This document shows positions 42,592 through 51,935 of a DNA stretch of 64,000 nt, in pieces. Every line of letters starts with the position of its first letter. Within the stretch, counting starts at the first letter, position 1. This DNA is from CAZLIC01 sp964559535 (GTDB lineage: Bacteria > Pseudomonadota > Alphaproteobacteria > Rhodobacterales > Rhodobacteraceae): positions 110,466-174,465 of the forward strand of contig CAZLIC010000002.1 in NCBI GenBank assembly GCA_964559535.1, given 5' to 3'. The notes under the pieces were generated by a model, which had not been told where the DNA came from, ran no database searches, and worked only from the letters and a program-made list of their open reading frames with translations. The translations under genes were made by a program, and so were the position numbers.

Positions 42592-43815
42592 TCAGCGCAT
42601 TTCCTTGCGCGCGTTCCAGACGTTCCACACCAGAATGGGCGTGACCAACAGCAGGATGATCATGGCGCTGGCCGAACCCACGCCCCAGTCCACCGCGATG
42701 AAAAGCTTGTCGTACATGTAGTTGGCCAAGACCTGCGTTTCCTGCTGGCCGCCGGTCATGGCGCGGACGATGTCGAACACCTTCAGCACGGTGATGGTGA
42801 TGGTGGTCCAGACCACCACGATGGTGCCCATGATCTGCGGCACCTTGACCTTGAAGAAGATCTGGAAGGGGTTGGCGCCGTCAATGATGGCCGCCTCGAT
42901 GGTGTCATCGGGCACGCCGCGCAGGGCGGCCGACAGGATGACCATGGCAAAGCCGGTCTGCAGCCAGATCAGCACGGCCATCAGGAAGAAGTTGTTCCAG
43001 AACGGGATCTGCAGCCAGAATTGCGGCTGGCCGTAGGGCAGTTGCGCGGTGGCCGCGCCAAAGGCCCAGGACACCGCAACAAGCACCAGCGCGGCGCCCA
43101 CGACGACGCCGAACCCGCGGAACAGCCGCAGCCACAGGCCGCCGCGCGACATTTCCCTGACCTGCCCCCAAACGGTCCATCCCACCGCGGCGGCAAAGCC
43201 CAAGAGCAGCAGCGCGGGCAGGATGCGCAGCAACAGCACCGACAGGACGCCGCCGTCGAACTGCAGCCAGATGGCGTTCAGAAGGCCGATCTGCGTCTGC
43301 CCGGCCTCGCGCGTGTCATAAACCAGTTTCCAGATCACCGAGGCGCCCACGAAGGAAATCGCCATCGGCATGAAGATCAGCGACTTGGCGATGTTGCCCC
43401 AGCCGATGCGGTCGGTCAGCTGCGCCGCCAGCAGGCCGAAGGCGGTGGACATGGCGGGCACCACGATGAGCCAGACCATGTTGTTGCGCATGGATTCCCA
43501 GAACTTGTCCTCGGCGAACATGGCGCGATAGTTGTCGAGGCCCACGAACACCAGTTCGCCCGCCTCGTTGCGGTTCAAGGACAGCCAGAAGGTGGCGAAC
43601 ACGGGGTAGGCCAGGTACAGGCCCAGGGCCAGCACGGCGGGGGCCAGGAACAGCCAGGGGCGCACCATGTTGGCGCGGGTGATGTTCAGCCCGGCCTGCG
43701 GGCCGCGCGCGGGAAACACCACCTTGTCAAGAACGATGTTCGACAACCAGAAGTAGCCGACGCAGCCGCCCACGCCGATCACAATGGTCATCACAGCCAT
43801 CAAGGCCTGGTTCAT
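42592..43815 (-). CDS. aglF: Alpha-glucoside ABC importer permease AglF (MalF type)
   Basis: 407 residues, with two N-terminal helices, extra helices near 170-250 and the EAA loop TIEAAIIDGANPFQIFFKVKVP. The DNEAGELVF-like sequence after the second helix (LSLNRNEAGELVFVGLDNY) is typical of sugar permeases. It pairs with AglG. It is separated from aglE by 122 bases that contain a strong hairpin. Confidence 0.92.
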   Translation of the reverse strand: MNQALMAVMTIVIGVGGCVGYFWLSNIVLDKVVFPARGPQAGLNITRANMVRPWLFLAPAVLALGLYLAYPVFATFWLSLNRNEAGELVFVGLDNYRAMFAEDKFWESMRNNMVWLIVVPAMSTAFGLLAAQLTDRIGWGNIAKSLIFMPMAISFVGASVIWKLVYDTREAGQTQIGLLNAIWLQFDGGVLSVLLLRILPALLLLGFAAAVGWTVWGQVREMSRGGLWLRLFRGFGVVVGAALVLVAVSWAFGAATAQLPYGQPQFWLQIPFWNNFFLMAVLIWLQTGFAMVILSAALRGVPDDTIEAAIIDGANPFQIFFKVKVPQIMGTIVVVWTTITITVLKVFDIVRAMTGGQQETQVLANYMYDKLFIAVDWGVGSASAMIILLLVTPILVWNVWNARKEMR

Positions 43816-43894
43816 CCGCCCCTCCCTGAACGTCAGATGCCCGAACGTTTGTGCCGCGTCGGGGCCGGTTTGCCCGGCTTCTTTGGCGCGGAAA

Positions 43895-43923
43895 CCCGGG
43901 ACCGGCCCTTGGCCGGACCCGGG
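43895..43923 (-). terminator. Intra-operon hairpin between aglE and aglF
   Basis: CCCGGGACCGGCC (43895-43907) and GGCCGGACCCGGG (43911-43923) pair in 12 of 13 positions around a 3-base loop. On the minus strand it is followed by TTTCCGC. It lies 15 bases after the aglE stop. Such a structure usually stops some transcription or protects the 3' end, so that the binding protein is made in excess over the permeases. Confidence 0.6.
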
Positions 43924-43937
43924 AACTGCCTAGCGCG

Positions 43938-45284
43938 TCACTTGGGCCACGAGGCCTGGATGGTGTCGGCCACTTCCTGCGCGGTCTTGCCGCCCACATA
44001 GTCGACCATGCCGGTCCAGAAGCTGCCCGCACCCACGGCGCCCGGCATCAGGTCGGACCCGTCGAAGCGGAAGGTGGTGGCGTTGGCCAGGATCTCGCCC
44101 TGCTTCTTCAGCGCGGCCGAGCCGTAGACGTCGCTGTTGGCGCCCTTGAACGGGGTGACGAAGCCGGCTTGCGCCATCCAGACCTCATGCGCGATCGGCG
44201 TCTTCAGCCATTCGATGAAGGCGCGCGCACCTTCCGAGTCCTTCATGATGAAGGCCAGAGTGCCACCACCCAGCACCGGGGCGCCGAGGTCCTTGCCCGC
44301 ATAGGGCGGGAAGTAGAAGAAGTCGGCGTCCTCGCCAAGGACAATACCTTCCGGGAAGAACGACGGGATGAACGAGGCCTGACGGTGCATGTAGCAGGCG
44401 GGAGGCGAGGCGAACATTCCATCCGGGCTGTCGCGGAAGTCAGTCGAGGCCACCGCGGCGGCGCCGCCCTGAACATAGGCGTCGTTCTTGGCGAAATAGC
44501 CGAACTCGTCGATGGCAGCCAGCACTTCGGGGCTGTTGAAGGGCAGCGCGTTGGTGACCCACTGGTCGTAGATTTCGGGCGGCTGGGTGCGCAGCATCAT
44601 TTCCTCGACCCAGTCGGTCGCGGGCCAGCCGGTGGCGCCACCCGACCCCAGGCCGATGCACCAGGGCGTGCTGCCGTCGGCGACGATCTTGTCGGTCAGC
44701 GCCTTGAGGTCTTCCATCGTGGCCGGAACTTCATAGCCCGCATCCTCGAAGTTCTCGGGCGAGTACCAGACCAGCGACTTCACATCGGCCTTGTAGGGGA
44801 AGGCGAACAGCGCATCGGCGCCGTCCTTGCCCTTGTAGGTGCCCAGTGCGGCCCACGAGGCGCCGGCGCCGTAGTTGTCGGTCAGCCACTGCGCGGTCTC
44901 GGCGCCCAGCGGCACCACAAAGCCCTTGCCGGCCAGATCGCCGATCAGGCCGGGCTGCGGCAGCACCGCCACGTCGGGAGGCGAGCCGGCTTCGGCGTCG
45001 ATGATGATCTGCTGCTCGTAGCCTTCCGACGACGAGTAGTTCACCGTCACGCCCGAGGCGGCGGTGAAGTAGGCCAGCATGGATTCGACCAGCACCTGGT
45101 CCTCGCCGCGCCACGGCCCGAACAGGCTGATCGACTGGCCTTCCAGGTTGAACTTGGCGTCGTACTCGGCGTAGCTGGCCCAGTTGAAGGCGCCTTCCCC
45201 GACGGGGAACTTGAAGTCCTGCGCCGCGGCCATGCCGGTGCACAGCGCAAGCGCGGCCGCGCTTGCCATCAGATTCAGCTTCAT
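43938..45284 (-). CDS. aglE: Alpha-glucoside ABC importer periplasmic binding protein
   Basis: 448 residues. Signal peptide 1-21 (ending MAAA) then a family-1 type sugar-binding protein (GQSISLFGPWRGEDQ, SSEGYEQQI, CIGLGSGGATGWPATDW). Its genes order and partner types match AglE, which binds sucrose, maltose, trehalose and related alpha-glucosides. Start 45284 is favoured since GGAGG lies 7 bases ahead; the ATG at 45290 would have no spacing. Confidence 0.93.
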   Translation of the reverse strand: MKLNLMASAAALALCTGMAAAQDFKFPVGEGAFNWASYAEYDAKFNLEGQSISLFGPWRGEDQVLVESMLAYFTAASGVTVNYSSSEGYEQQIIIDAEAGSPPDVAVLPQPGLIGDLAGKGFVVPLGAETAQWLTDNYGAGASWAALGTYKGKDGADALFAFPYKADVKSLVWYSPENFEDAGYEVPATMEDLKALTDKIVADGSTPWCIGLGSGGATGWPATDWVEEMMLRTQPPEIYDQWVTNALPFNSPEVLAAIDEFGYFAKNDAYVQGGAAAVASTDFRDSPDGMFASPPACYMHRQASFIPSFFPEGIVLGEDADFFYFPPYAGKDLGAPVLGGGTLAFIMKDSEGARAFIEWLKTPIAHEVWMAQAGFVTPFKGANSDVYGSAALKKQGEILANATTFRFDGSDLMPGAVGAGSFWTGMVDYVGGKTAQEVADTIQASWPK

Positions 45285-45351
45285 CCTCATCCTCCCGTGG
45301 CGCGCACCCTGTGGCGCGGCATCGTTGTGTCCAGGCGGCAGAATCGCAGTC

Positions 45352-45361
45352 AAACCGCTTT
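45352..45361 (-). promoter_or_regulatory. Candidate AglR operator ahead of aglE
   Basis: AAACCGCTTT, flanked as CAAACCGCTTTG, is a LacI-type near-palindrome with central CG, 68 bases upstream of the aglE ATG. It differs in one base from the operator at 45574-45583. The whole gap 45285-45607 holds no gene. Confidence 0.5.
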
Positions 45362-45531
45362 GGATGGCGGAACATCGCGCAACGGGACGCGCAAGTCAAT
45401 CGGCAGTGGAACCGCCTGCCGCCTGCCACCCGCCGCAACCGGCGTGGTCCTGCGCGGCAAGCCTTTGTGCTGCAATTGCGAAGTGACCCGGGCAGGTGTC
45501 ATCGCCGGTTGACAGGTCAGGTTTCTGGCCT

Positions 45532-45561
45532 TTGACAATCGCTTGGTGCAACCGTTACAGT
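45532..45561 (+). promoter_or_regulatory. Promoter of aglR with overlapping operator-like site
   Basis: TTGACA (45532-45537) and TACAGT (45556-45561) are 18 bases apart. Between them, TGCAACCGTTACA (45547-45559) is a 13-base palindrome with one mismatched pair and a central CCG, similar in pattern to the other LacI-type sites in this gap. Confidence 0.55.
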
Positions 45562-45573
45562 CGCGCCCGATTG

Positions 45574-45583
45574 AAACCGGTTT
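45574..45583 (+). promoter_or_regulatory. Main AglR operator candidate
   Basis: AAACCGGTTT is a perfect 10-base palindrome within TTGAAACCGGTTTGAA, matching the usual central-CG LacI-family operator. It lies just downstream of the predicted aglR start of transcription and 25 bases before its ATG, fitting autorepression. Confidence 0.6.
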
Positions 45584-45607
45584 GAACCAGAGCCTGCGCC
45601 CGACGAC

Positions 45608-46639
45608 ATGAACCTCAAGGAACTCGCGCAGAAGCTGGGCTTGTCGCCGACGACCGTCAGTCGGGCGCTGAACGGTTATCCCGAAGTCAACGAGGTGACG
45701 CGCGAGCGGGTGCTTGCCGCGGCCAAGCGGCACCACTACCGCCCCAACACGCGCGCCATAAGGCTGGCCACGGGGCGGGCCATGGCCGTGGGGCATGTGA
45801 TTCCGCTGGCCACGCGGCACGAGATGGTGAACCCGATCTTTGCCGACTTTGTGGCCGGTGCGGGCGAGGTGTATCACCGGTCGGGCTATGACATGGTGCT
45901 GTCGATCGTGGCCGACGACGACGAGGAACGCGCCTACCGCGACCTGGCCTCGCGCGGGGCGGTGGACGGGGTGATCCTGCATGCGCCGCGCTGGAACGAC
46001 CCGCGCATTCCGCTGTTGCGCGACATCGGGCTGCCCTTCGTGGTGCACGGCCGGTCCAGCGATGCCGCGCCGGGGTATTCCTGGGTGGACGTGAACAACC
46101 GCCGCGCCTTTCAGCGCGCGACCGAGTTCCTGCTGGACCTGGGCCACCGCCGTGTTGCGCTGGTGAACGGGCTGGAGTTCATGGACTTCGCCATCCGGCG
46201 CCGGGCCGGTTACACAGATGCGCTGTCAGCACGGGGCATCGCGTCGGATCCCTCGCTGATGTCCAGCGACGAAATGACCGAAGCCCGCGGGTTTTCCGCT
46301 GCGCAGGCCATGCTTGACCTGCCGGACCCGCCCACCGCCTTCCTGGTGGCCTCGATCATTTCGGGAATGGGCGTGCGGCGGGCGGCCGAGGCGCGCGGGC
46401 TGCGCATCGGCCGCGATGTGTCGATCATCATCCATGACGACGACCTGAGCTATCTGAAGAACGGCGAGGCGCTTCCCATCTTCACCGCCACGCGGTCATC
46501 GGTGCGCGAAGCCGGGCGGCAGGCGGCGGCGATGCTGCTGGACATGATCGCCGCGGACGAGCAGAAACCGCGCGAGGCCCTTCTGGAGGCCGAACTGATT
46601 ATCGGGCAGTCCACCGGGCCTGTCCCCGACCGCACCTGA
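45608..46639 (+). CDS. aglR: LacI-family regulator of the alpha-glucoside locus
   Basis: 343 residues. The N-terminus is a textbook LacI helix-turn-helix (MNLKELAQKLGLSPTTVSRALNG) and hinge helix (RPNTRAIRLATGR), followed by a periplasmic-binding-like sugar domain. It is divergent from aglEFGAK and leads the beta-glucosidase and glucokinase genes; repression relieved by an alpha-glucoside is the expected mode. Confidence 0.92.
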   Translation: MNLKELAQKLGLSPTTVSRALNGYPEVNEVTRERVLAAAKRHHYRPNTRAIRLATGRAMAVGHVIPLATRHEMVNPIFADFVAGAGEVYHRSGYDMVLSIVADDDEERAYRDLASRGAVDGVILHAPRWNDPRIPLLRDIGLPFVVHGRSSDAAPGYSWVDVNNRRAFQRATEFLLDLGHRRVALVNGLEFMDFAIRRRAGYTDALSARGIASDPSLMSSDEMTEARGFSAAQAMLDLPDPPTAFLVASIISGMGVRRAAEARGLRIGRDVSIIIHDDDLSYLKNGEALPIFTATRSSVREAGRQAAAMLLDMIAADEQKPREALLEAELIIGQSTGPVPDRT

Positions 46640-46682
46640 CTGACGCCGCTTCAGACCGGCACCACGCCCGAGGAGGCCCGAC

Positions 46683-48008
46683 ATGCTGCCCACCCGCGCC
46701 GATTTTCCGCCCGGCTTCCAGTTCGGCGTTGCCACGTCGGCCTACCAGATCGAGGGCCACGCGCAGGGCGGTGCCGGGCGCACGCAGTGGGACGACTTTG
46801 CCGCCACCCCCGGCAACGTGGTGCGGGCCGAGGACGGCGCGCTGGCCTGCGATCACCTGAACCGCTGGGAAGAAGACCTTGACCTGATCCGTGACGCCAA
46901 CATGGACGTCTACCGGTTTTCCGCCAGCTGGGCGCGGGTGCTGCCCGAAGGCCGCGGGCAGGCCAACCCCGAGGGGCTGGATTTCTATGACAGGCTGGTG
47001 GACGGGCTGGTGGCGCGCGGCATCAAGCCCGCTCTGACGCTGTACCATTGGGAACTGCCCTCGCCCCTTCTGGACATGGGCGGCTGGCGCAACCGCGACA
47101 TCGCCGACTGGTTTGCCGACTACGCCTATGTGCTGATGCGGCGGATCGGCGACCGGGTGTGGTCGGTGGCGCCGGTGAACGAGCCGTGGTGCGTGGGCTG
47201 GCTTTCGCATTTCATGGGGTTTCACGCGCCCGGCGTCCGCGACGTGCGCGCCGCCGCCCGCGCCATGCACCATGTGGGGCTGGCGCATGGGCGCGCGGTG
47301 CAGGCGATGCGGGCGCTGGGGGTGGGCAACCTGGGGGCCGTGTGCAACCTGGAATGGGCGCATCCGGCTGACGACACGCCGGCCTCGGTGGCGGCCGCCG
47401 CGCGCTATGACGCGATCTACAACCGGTGGTTCCTGGGCGGCTTCTGCAAGGGCGAATACCCTGCCCTTGCGCTGGAGGGATTGGGGCCGCACCTGCCTGC
47501 GGGCTGGCAGGACGACATGGCCACGGTTTCGGCGCCGTTGGACTGGATGGGGCTGAACTACTATACCTGCAAGCGGGTGGCCGAGGACCGCAGCATCCCG
47601 TGGCCGCACTATGCCGAGGTGGACGGGCCACTGCCGAAAACGCAGGTGGGATGGGAGATCTATCCGCAGGGCATTGCCGACTTCCTGCGCCGCGCCCATG
47701 CCGAGTATACGCAGGGCCTGCCCATCTACATTACCGAAAACGGCATGGCCAACAATGACGTGCTGACCGGCAACCGCATCGAGGACGAGGTCCGCATCAG
47801 CTATCTGGCGCAGCATCTGGACGCGGTGCGCGCGGCGATGGCCGATGGGGTGCCGGTGCAGGGCTATTTCACCTGGTCGCTGATGGACAACTACGAATGG
47901 ACGCACGGCTATGAAAAGCGTTTCGGGCTGGTTCATGTAGATTTCGACACGCTGCAGCGCAGGCCCAAGGCTTCGTACCACGCCATGGCCGCCGCCCTGG
48001 CCCGCTGA
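46683..48008 (+). CDS. Beta-glucosidase, glycoside hydrolase family 1
   Basis: 441 residues. Both catalytic glutamates are visible: acid/base in APVNEPWC and nucleophile in YITENGM. Opening FPPGFQFGVATSAYQIEG and the closing YFTWSLMDNYEWTHGYEKRFGLVHVD are GH1 signatures. No signal peptide, so it acts on imported beta-glucosides or aryl glucosides. RBS AGGAGG lies 6 bases before the ATG; 43 bases separate it from aglR. Confidence 0.95.
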   Translation: MLPTRADFPPGFQFGVATSAYQIEGHAQGGAGRTQWDDFAATPGNVVRAEDGALACDHLNRWEEDLDLIRDANMDVYRFSASWARVLPEGRGQANPEGLDFYDRLVDGLVARGIKPALTLYHWELPSPLLDMGGWRNRDIADWFADYAYVLMRRIGDRVWSVAPVNEPWCVGWLSHFMGFHAPGVRDVRAAARAMHHVGLAHGRAVQAMRALGVGNLGAVCNLEWAHPADDTPASVAAAARYDAIYNRWFLGGFCKGEYPALALEGLGPHLPAGWQDDMATVSAPLDWMGLNYYTCKRVAEDRSIPWPHYAEVDGPLPKTQVGWEIYPQGIADFLRRAHAEYTQGLPIYITENGMANNDVLTGNRIEDEVRISYLAQHLDAVRAAMADGVPVQGYFTWSLMDNYEWTHGYEKRFGLVHVDFDTLQRRPKASYHAMAAALAR

Positions 48009-48019
48009 GGAGACCGCGC

Positions 48020-49009
48020 ATGACCCCCGTCCTTGTGGCCGATATCGGTGGCACCAACACCCGGGTCGCGCTGGCCGACGGGATGGCCGTGCGCGAAGAC
48101 AGCATCCGCAAGTTCCGCAACCACGACTTTACCGGGATCGACGGTGTGCTGGCGCGCTATGTGGCGGACGAGGGCGTGGGCCTGATCGCCGGGGCCTGCG
48201 TGGCGGCGGCGGGGCCGGTACAGGATGGCGCGGTGGAGATGACCAACCTGTTCGATGCCGCGGGCGCGCCCTGGATCATTGACCGCGGCCGGGTGGAACG
48301 CGCCACAGGCGCGGGCAAGGTGGCGGTGCTGAACGATCTTCAGGCTCAGGGGCAGGCGCTGGGCCACATTGCGGCCGAGAACCTGCGCACCGTCGTGCCG
48401 GGCCCCCGGCAACCCGGCGGGTCGATGCTGGTGGTGGGCTTGGGCACCGGGGTGAACGCAGCACCGGTGCACAACACGCCCTGGGGCCGGGTGGTGCCGC
48501 CTTCGGAATGCGGGCATGTGAACATGCCCGCGCGCGGCGACGAGGGGCGGCGCCTGCAGGCCTTTGTCGAGACGCTGCTGGCGTCGCGCGGCGAGGAACC
48601 GCATGCGGGGGTGGAAGAGGTGCTTTCTGGCCGCGGCCTGGGCAACCTGCACGCCTTTGCCGCCGCCATGGCGGGAAGTGCGGTAGAGCGTGATTCGGCG
48701 GCGGTGCTGGCGGCCCTGGAAACCGGCGATCCCTTGGCCGAACATGCCGCGCGCCTGTATGTGGGCATCCTGGGGCAGATGCTGGCCGATCTGGCGCTGA
48801 TCCACCTGCCCTACGACGGCATCTACCTGATCGGCGGCATGTCCCGCGCCATGACCCCGCATTTCGCCCGCTTTGGCCTGCAAGCGGCCTTCCGCGAACC
48901 GCGCCGCGTGCCGCTGTTGACGAAGGATTTCTGCATCGCGGTCGTCGAGGACGATTTTGCCGCCCTGACCGGCTGCGCGGCCTATCTGGCCAACGGCGCC
49001 GAGGGGTAA
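48020..49009 (+). CDS. glk: Glucokinase
   Basis: 329 residues of the proteobacterial Glk (ROK-independent) type. The phosphate-binding ADIGGTNTRVAL opens the protein, and GLGTGVNAA plus PSECGHVNM are conserved active-site segments. It phosphorylates the glucose set free by AglA and the GH1 enzyme. It starts 11 bases after the GH1 gene and ends 4 bases from the convergent der. Confidence 0.93.
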   Translation: MTPVLVADIGGTNTRVALADGMAVREDSIRKFRNHDFTGIDGVLARYVADEGVGLIAGACVAAAGPVQDGAVEMTNLFDAAGAPWIIDRGRVERATGAGKVAVLNDLQAQGQALGHIAAENLRTVVPGPRQPGGSMLVVGLGTGVNAAPVHNTPWGRVVPPSECGHVNMPARGDEGRRLQAFVETLLASRGEEPHAGVEEVLSGRGLGNLHAFAAAMAGSAVERDSAAVLAALETGDPLAEHAARLYVGILGQMLADLALIHLPYDGIYLIGGMSRAMTPHFARFGLQAAFREPRRVPLLTKDFCIAVVEDDFAALTGCAAYLANGAEG

Positions 49010-49013
49010 GGCG

Positions 49014-50480
49014 TCAGTCCGCCCGCCCTTCCAGATGCTTGCGCAGGCGGTTGGGCGAGCGCTGCTTCTGGCGGTCCCTGAACGGGTTCGCCTCGCCCTG
49101 CCCGCGCAGGAACAGGCGGATCGGTGTGCCCGGCATGTCGAAATGGTCGCGCAACCCGTTCACCAGATAGCGGCGATAGCTGTCGGCCAGGTCTTCGGGG
49201 TGGCTGCACATCACCACGAAACCGGGCGGGCGCGTTTTCACCTGCGTGGCATAGCGCAACTTGATGCGGCGGCCACCGGGCGCGGGCGGCGGGTGCGCCT
49301 CGGTCATGGCGCCCAGCCAGGTGTTCAGCCGGGCGGTGGGGATGCGGCGGTTCCACACGTCATGCGCCGACAGGATGGCGGCATGCAGGCGGTCCATCCC
49401 CCGCCCCGTCCTGGCCGATACAGTGACCAGCGGCGCGCCGCGCAACTGCGGCAGAAGACGCTCGAACATCTCCTTCACCTGCGCCAGCTTTTCCTGCTTT
49501 TCGTCCTCCAGGTCCCACTTGTTCACTGCCACCACCACCGCGCGCCCCTCGGTCTCGGCAAAGTCGGCGATGCGCAGGTCCTGCGTTTCAAATGGAATCT
49601 CGGCGTCCAGCAGCACCACCACGACCTCGGCAAAGCGCACGGCGCGCAACCCGTCGGCGACCGAGAGCTTTTCCAGCTTCTCGACCACCTTCGACTTCTT
49701 GCGCATTCCGGCCGTGTCCCAGATGCGGATCGGCGTACCCAACCAGTCGGCCCGCACGGAAATCGCGTCGCGGGTGATGCCGGCCTCGGGGCCGGTCAGC
49801 ATGCGGTCCTCGCCCAGGATCTTGTTCACCAGCGTGGATTTGCCCGCATTCGGGCGGCCGATGATGGCCACCTGCAGGGGCTTGGCCGCCGTGGGGCGGT
49901 GGGCGGCGGGGTTGTGTTCTTCTTCCGAGCCTTCGGGCACATCCTGGTCCACCAGCGGCGCATCGGCGGCGGCAGCCTCGGACATCGCTTCGGCCAGCGG
50001 GCGCAGGATGCGGTAAAGGTCGTCCATCCCCTCGCCATGCTCGGCCGAAATTGCCACCGGCTCGCCCAGCCCCAGCGCCCAGGCCTCGGCCACGCCGCCA
50101 TCGGCGGCACGCCCCTCGGCCTTGTTCACCCCCAGGATCACCGGCTTGCCGCGGCGGCGCAGGATGTCGGCAAAGGTGCGGTCACTGGGCGTGACGCCCA
50201 TGCGCCCGTCGATCACGAACAGCGACACATCGGCCATGTCCACCGCGCGTTCGGTCAGACGCCGCATGCGGCCCTGCAGGCTGTCGTCGGTCACCTCTTC
50301 CAGACCGGCGGTGTCGATCACCGTGAAGCGCAGGTCGAACAGCCGGGCGTCGCCTTCGCGCAGGTCGCGCGTCACGCCCGGCGTGTCATCCACCAGCGCC
50401 AGCTTGCGGCCGACCATCCGGTTGAACAGGGTCGACTTGCCCACATTGGGACGGCCGACGATGGCAAGGGTGAACGGCAT
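49014..50480 (-). CDS. der: Ribosome-associated GTPase Der (EngA)
   Basis: 488 residues with two tandem GTPase domains: G1 GRPNVGKST near residue 8 and GRPNAGKST near residue 212, G3 DTAGLE and DTAGMRKKS, G4 NKAEG and NKWDL, then a KH-like C-terminal domain. Der is needed for 50S subunit maturation. It is the last gene of the YfgM-like/bamB/der row also found in E. coli. Confidence 0.97.
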   Translation of the reverse strand: MPFTLAIVGRPNVGKSTLFNRMVGRKLALVDDTPGVTRDLREGDARLFDLRFTVIDTAGLEEVTDDSLQGRMRRLTERAVDMADVSLFVIDGRMGVTPSDRTFADILRRRGKPVILGVNKAEGRAADGGVAEAWALGLGEPVAISAEHGEGMDDLYRILRPLAEAMSEAAAADAPLVDQDVPEGSEEEHNPAAHRPTAAKPLQVAIIGRPNAGKSTLVNKILGEDRMLTGPEAGITRDAISVRADWLGTPIRIWDTAGMRKKSKVVEKLEKLSVADGLRAVRFAEVVVVLLDAEIPFETQDLRIADFAETEGRAVVVAVNKWDLEDEKQEKLAQVKEMFERLLPQLRGAPLVTVSARTGRGMDRLHAAILSAHDVWNRRIPTARLNTWLGAMTEAHPPPAPGGRRIKLRYATQVKTRPPGFVVMCSHPEDLADSYRRYLVNGLRDHFDMPGTPIRLFLRGQGEANPFRDRQKQRSPNRLRKHLEGRAD

Positions 50481-50495
50481 GGGTTTCGTGCCCCG

Positions 50496-50520
50496 GAAAG
50501 GTCAGACCATGAAAGGTCAG
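50496..50520. repeat. Short direct repeat upstream of der
   Basis: GAAAGGTCAG occurs at 50496-50505 and again at 50511-50520, a 15-base period. It lies in the 67-base bamB-der gap. Meaning unknown; it could be a duplicated leader segment. Confidence 0.4.
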
Positions 50521-50547
50521 GACGCGGCCCCTAGCACGCGCTGACGC

Positions 50548-51921
50548 CTAGCGGAAGGCGTGAAGCTGGCCGTTCGTGCCCGGAACGAACAGGGTGCCGC
50601 CCGCCAGTGCAGGCGGCGCCGCGGCACCGGCCGGAATCTCGGTGCCGCCCACCATGGTGCCGTCGGCCGGGTTGAACAGGCGCATCAGACCGTCGGAGGA
50701 CACCACCACCAGCCGCCCGCCCGCCAGCACCGGCCCGTAATGCGCGGTAATGGCCGTGCGGCGGTTTTCCTTCTTCGGGCGGTTTTCCAGGTACAGCGGC
50801 ATGTCCACCTGCCACACGGTTTCCCCGGTGGCTGCATCCAGCCGCACCAGCTGCGCCTCGTCGTTGATCAGGAACAGTGCGTTGCCCGCAGGCAGAACCG
50901 GCCCATAGGCCGCGGTGCGGGCGGTCCAGCGGCGCTCGCCCGTCTCGGAATCGACGGCCACGGTCCGGCCCGACTGGTTGCCGATGATGGTTGTGGCACC
51001 CAGCACGACCGGGTCGCCGGTGATGTCGGTGATGCGCGTGATCGAACGGCCACGGCGTTCACCGGCGACGATGGTCTGCCAGACCGGCGCGCCGGTCGCG
51101 GCTTCCACGGCGGTCACTTCACCGCTGCTTGCGGGCAGCAGAACCCGTCCGCCGGCCACGGCCGGCGCGCCGGATCCCAGAACGCCCGAAGCCGAGGGCG
51201 TGGCACCGATCTGCCAGTCCACGCGGCCGGTCGCGGCATTGATTGCCCAGGCGGTGCTGTCACGCGCCACCACGAAGACGCGCCCGCCATCCACCGTGGG
51301 CGCCCCCGCGGCCGGCGCCGGCAGGCGATGGCGCCACTGCACCGCGCCGGTGGCAGGGTCCATCGCCACCACTTCACCGAAGCCTGTCGCGGCAAACAGG
51401 CGTCCTTCGCCCAAGGCAAGGCCGCCCCCGGACAGGGCGCTGGAGTCGAATTCCGGCTGCAACGAACGCTGCCACAGAAGACCGCCCGCCGTGGACAGCG
51501 CCGTGACGGTCTGTACCGCGTCCATCGCAAACACCCGCCCGCCCGCCACCACCGGCTGTGCGGTGATGCGGTTCAGGCGGCTGTTGCCCGCGCCGAAGGC
51601 CGCGCTCCACACCCGCTGGGGCGAGGAGGACAGCGCGCCGTGCGGCGGCACATGGCGGGCGTTGCCCGCGCGCTGCGGCCAATCGGCGCCTGCCTGAATG
51701 CCCGGAAGGCTGACCGGCACCGACCGGCTGGCAACGGCATTGGTGGCATCCACCGGCGCGGGCTTGCCCTCTTCGGGCACCGAGGCCGACAGGTCGGCGC
51801 GCAGGTCAAAGCGTTCGCCGGGAAGGATGAGTTCCTTTTCGGCACAGCCCGTTGCGGCCAGGACCGCAGCAAGGAACACGCCCTTCCCTGCAATCACGCG
51901 CATCCTGACAGCCACCGACAT
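50548..51921 (-). CDS. bamB: Outer-membrane assembly lipoprotein BamB (PQQ-repeat propeller)
   Basis: 457 residues. A lipobox (AATGC, Cys26) follows the hydrophobic segment GKGVFLAAVLAATG. The rest is an eight-bladed PQQ-like propeller with repeated GGRVF..A and A..G...W motifs. BamB helps the BAM complex insert outer-membrane proteins. Start 51921 has GGGAGAAGG upstream; an ATG at 51903 would also leave a workable signal peptide. Confidence 0.9.
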   Translation of the reverse strand: MSVAVRMRVIAGKGVFLAAVLAATGCAEKELILPGERFDLRADLSASVPEEGKPAPVDATNAVASRSVPVSLPGIQAGADWPQRAGNARHVPPHGALSSSPQRVWSAAFGAGNSRLNRITAQPVVAGGRVFAMDAVQTVTALSTAGGLLWQRSLQPEFDSSALSGGGLALGEGRLFAATGFGEVVAMDPATGAVQWRHRLPAPAAGAPTVDGGRVFVVARDSTAWAINAATGRVDWQIGATPSASGVLGSGAPAVAGGRVLLPASSGEVTAVEAATGAPVWQTIVAGERRGRSITRITDITGDPVVLGATTIIGNQSGRTVAVDSETGERRWTARTAAYGPVLPAGNALFLINDEAQLVRLDAATGETVWQVDMPLYLENRPKKENRRTAITAHYGPVLAGGRLVVVSSDGLMRLFNPADGTMVGGTEIPAGAAAPPALAGGTLFVPGTNGQLHAFR

Positions 51922-51935
51922 TGCGCCTTCTCCCG

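Noticed and set aside
45509..45514. Second TTGACA as an aglR promoter
   Set aside because: No reasonable -10 lies 16-18 bases downstream; the TTGACA at 45532 fits better.
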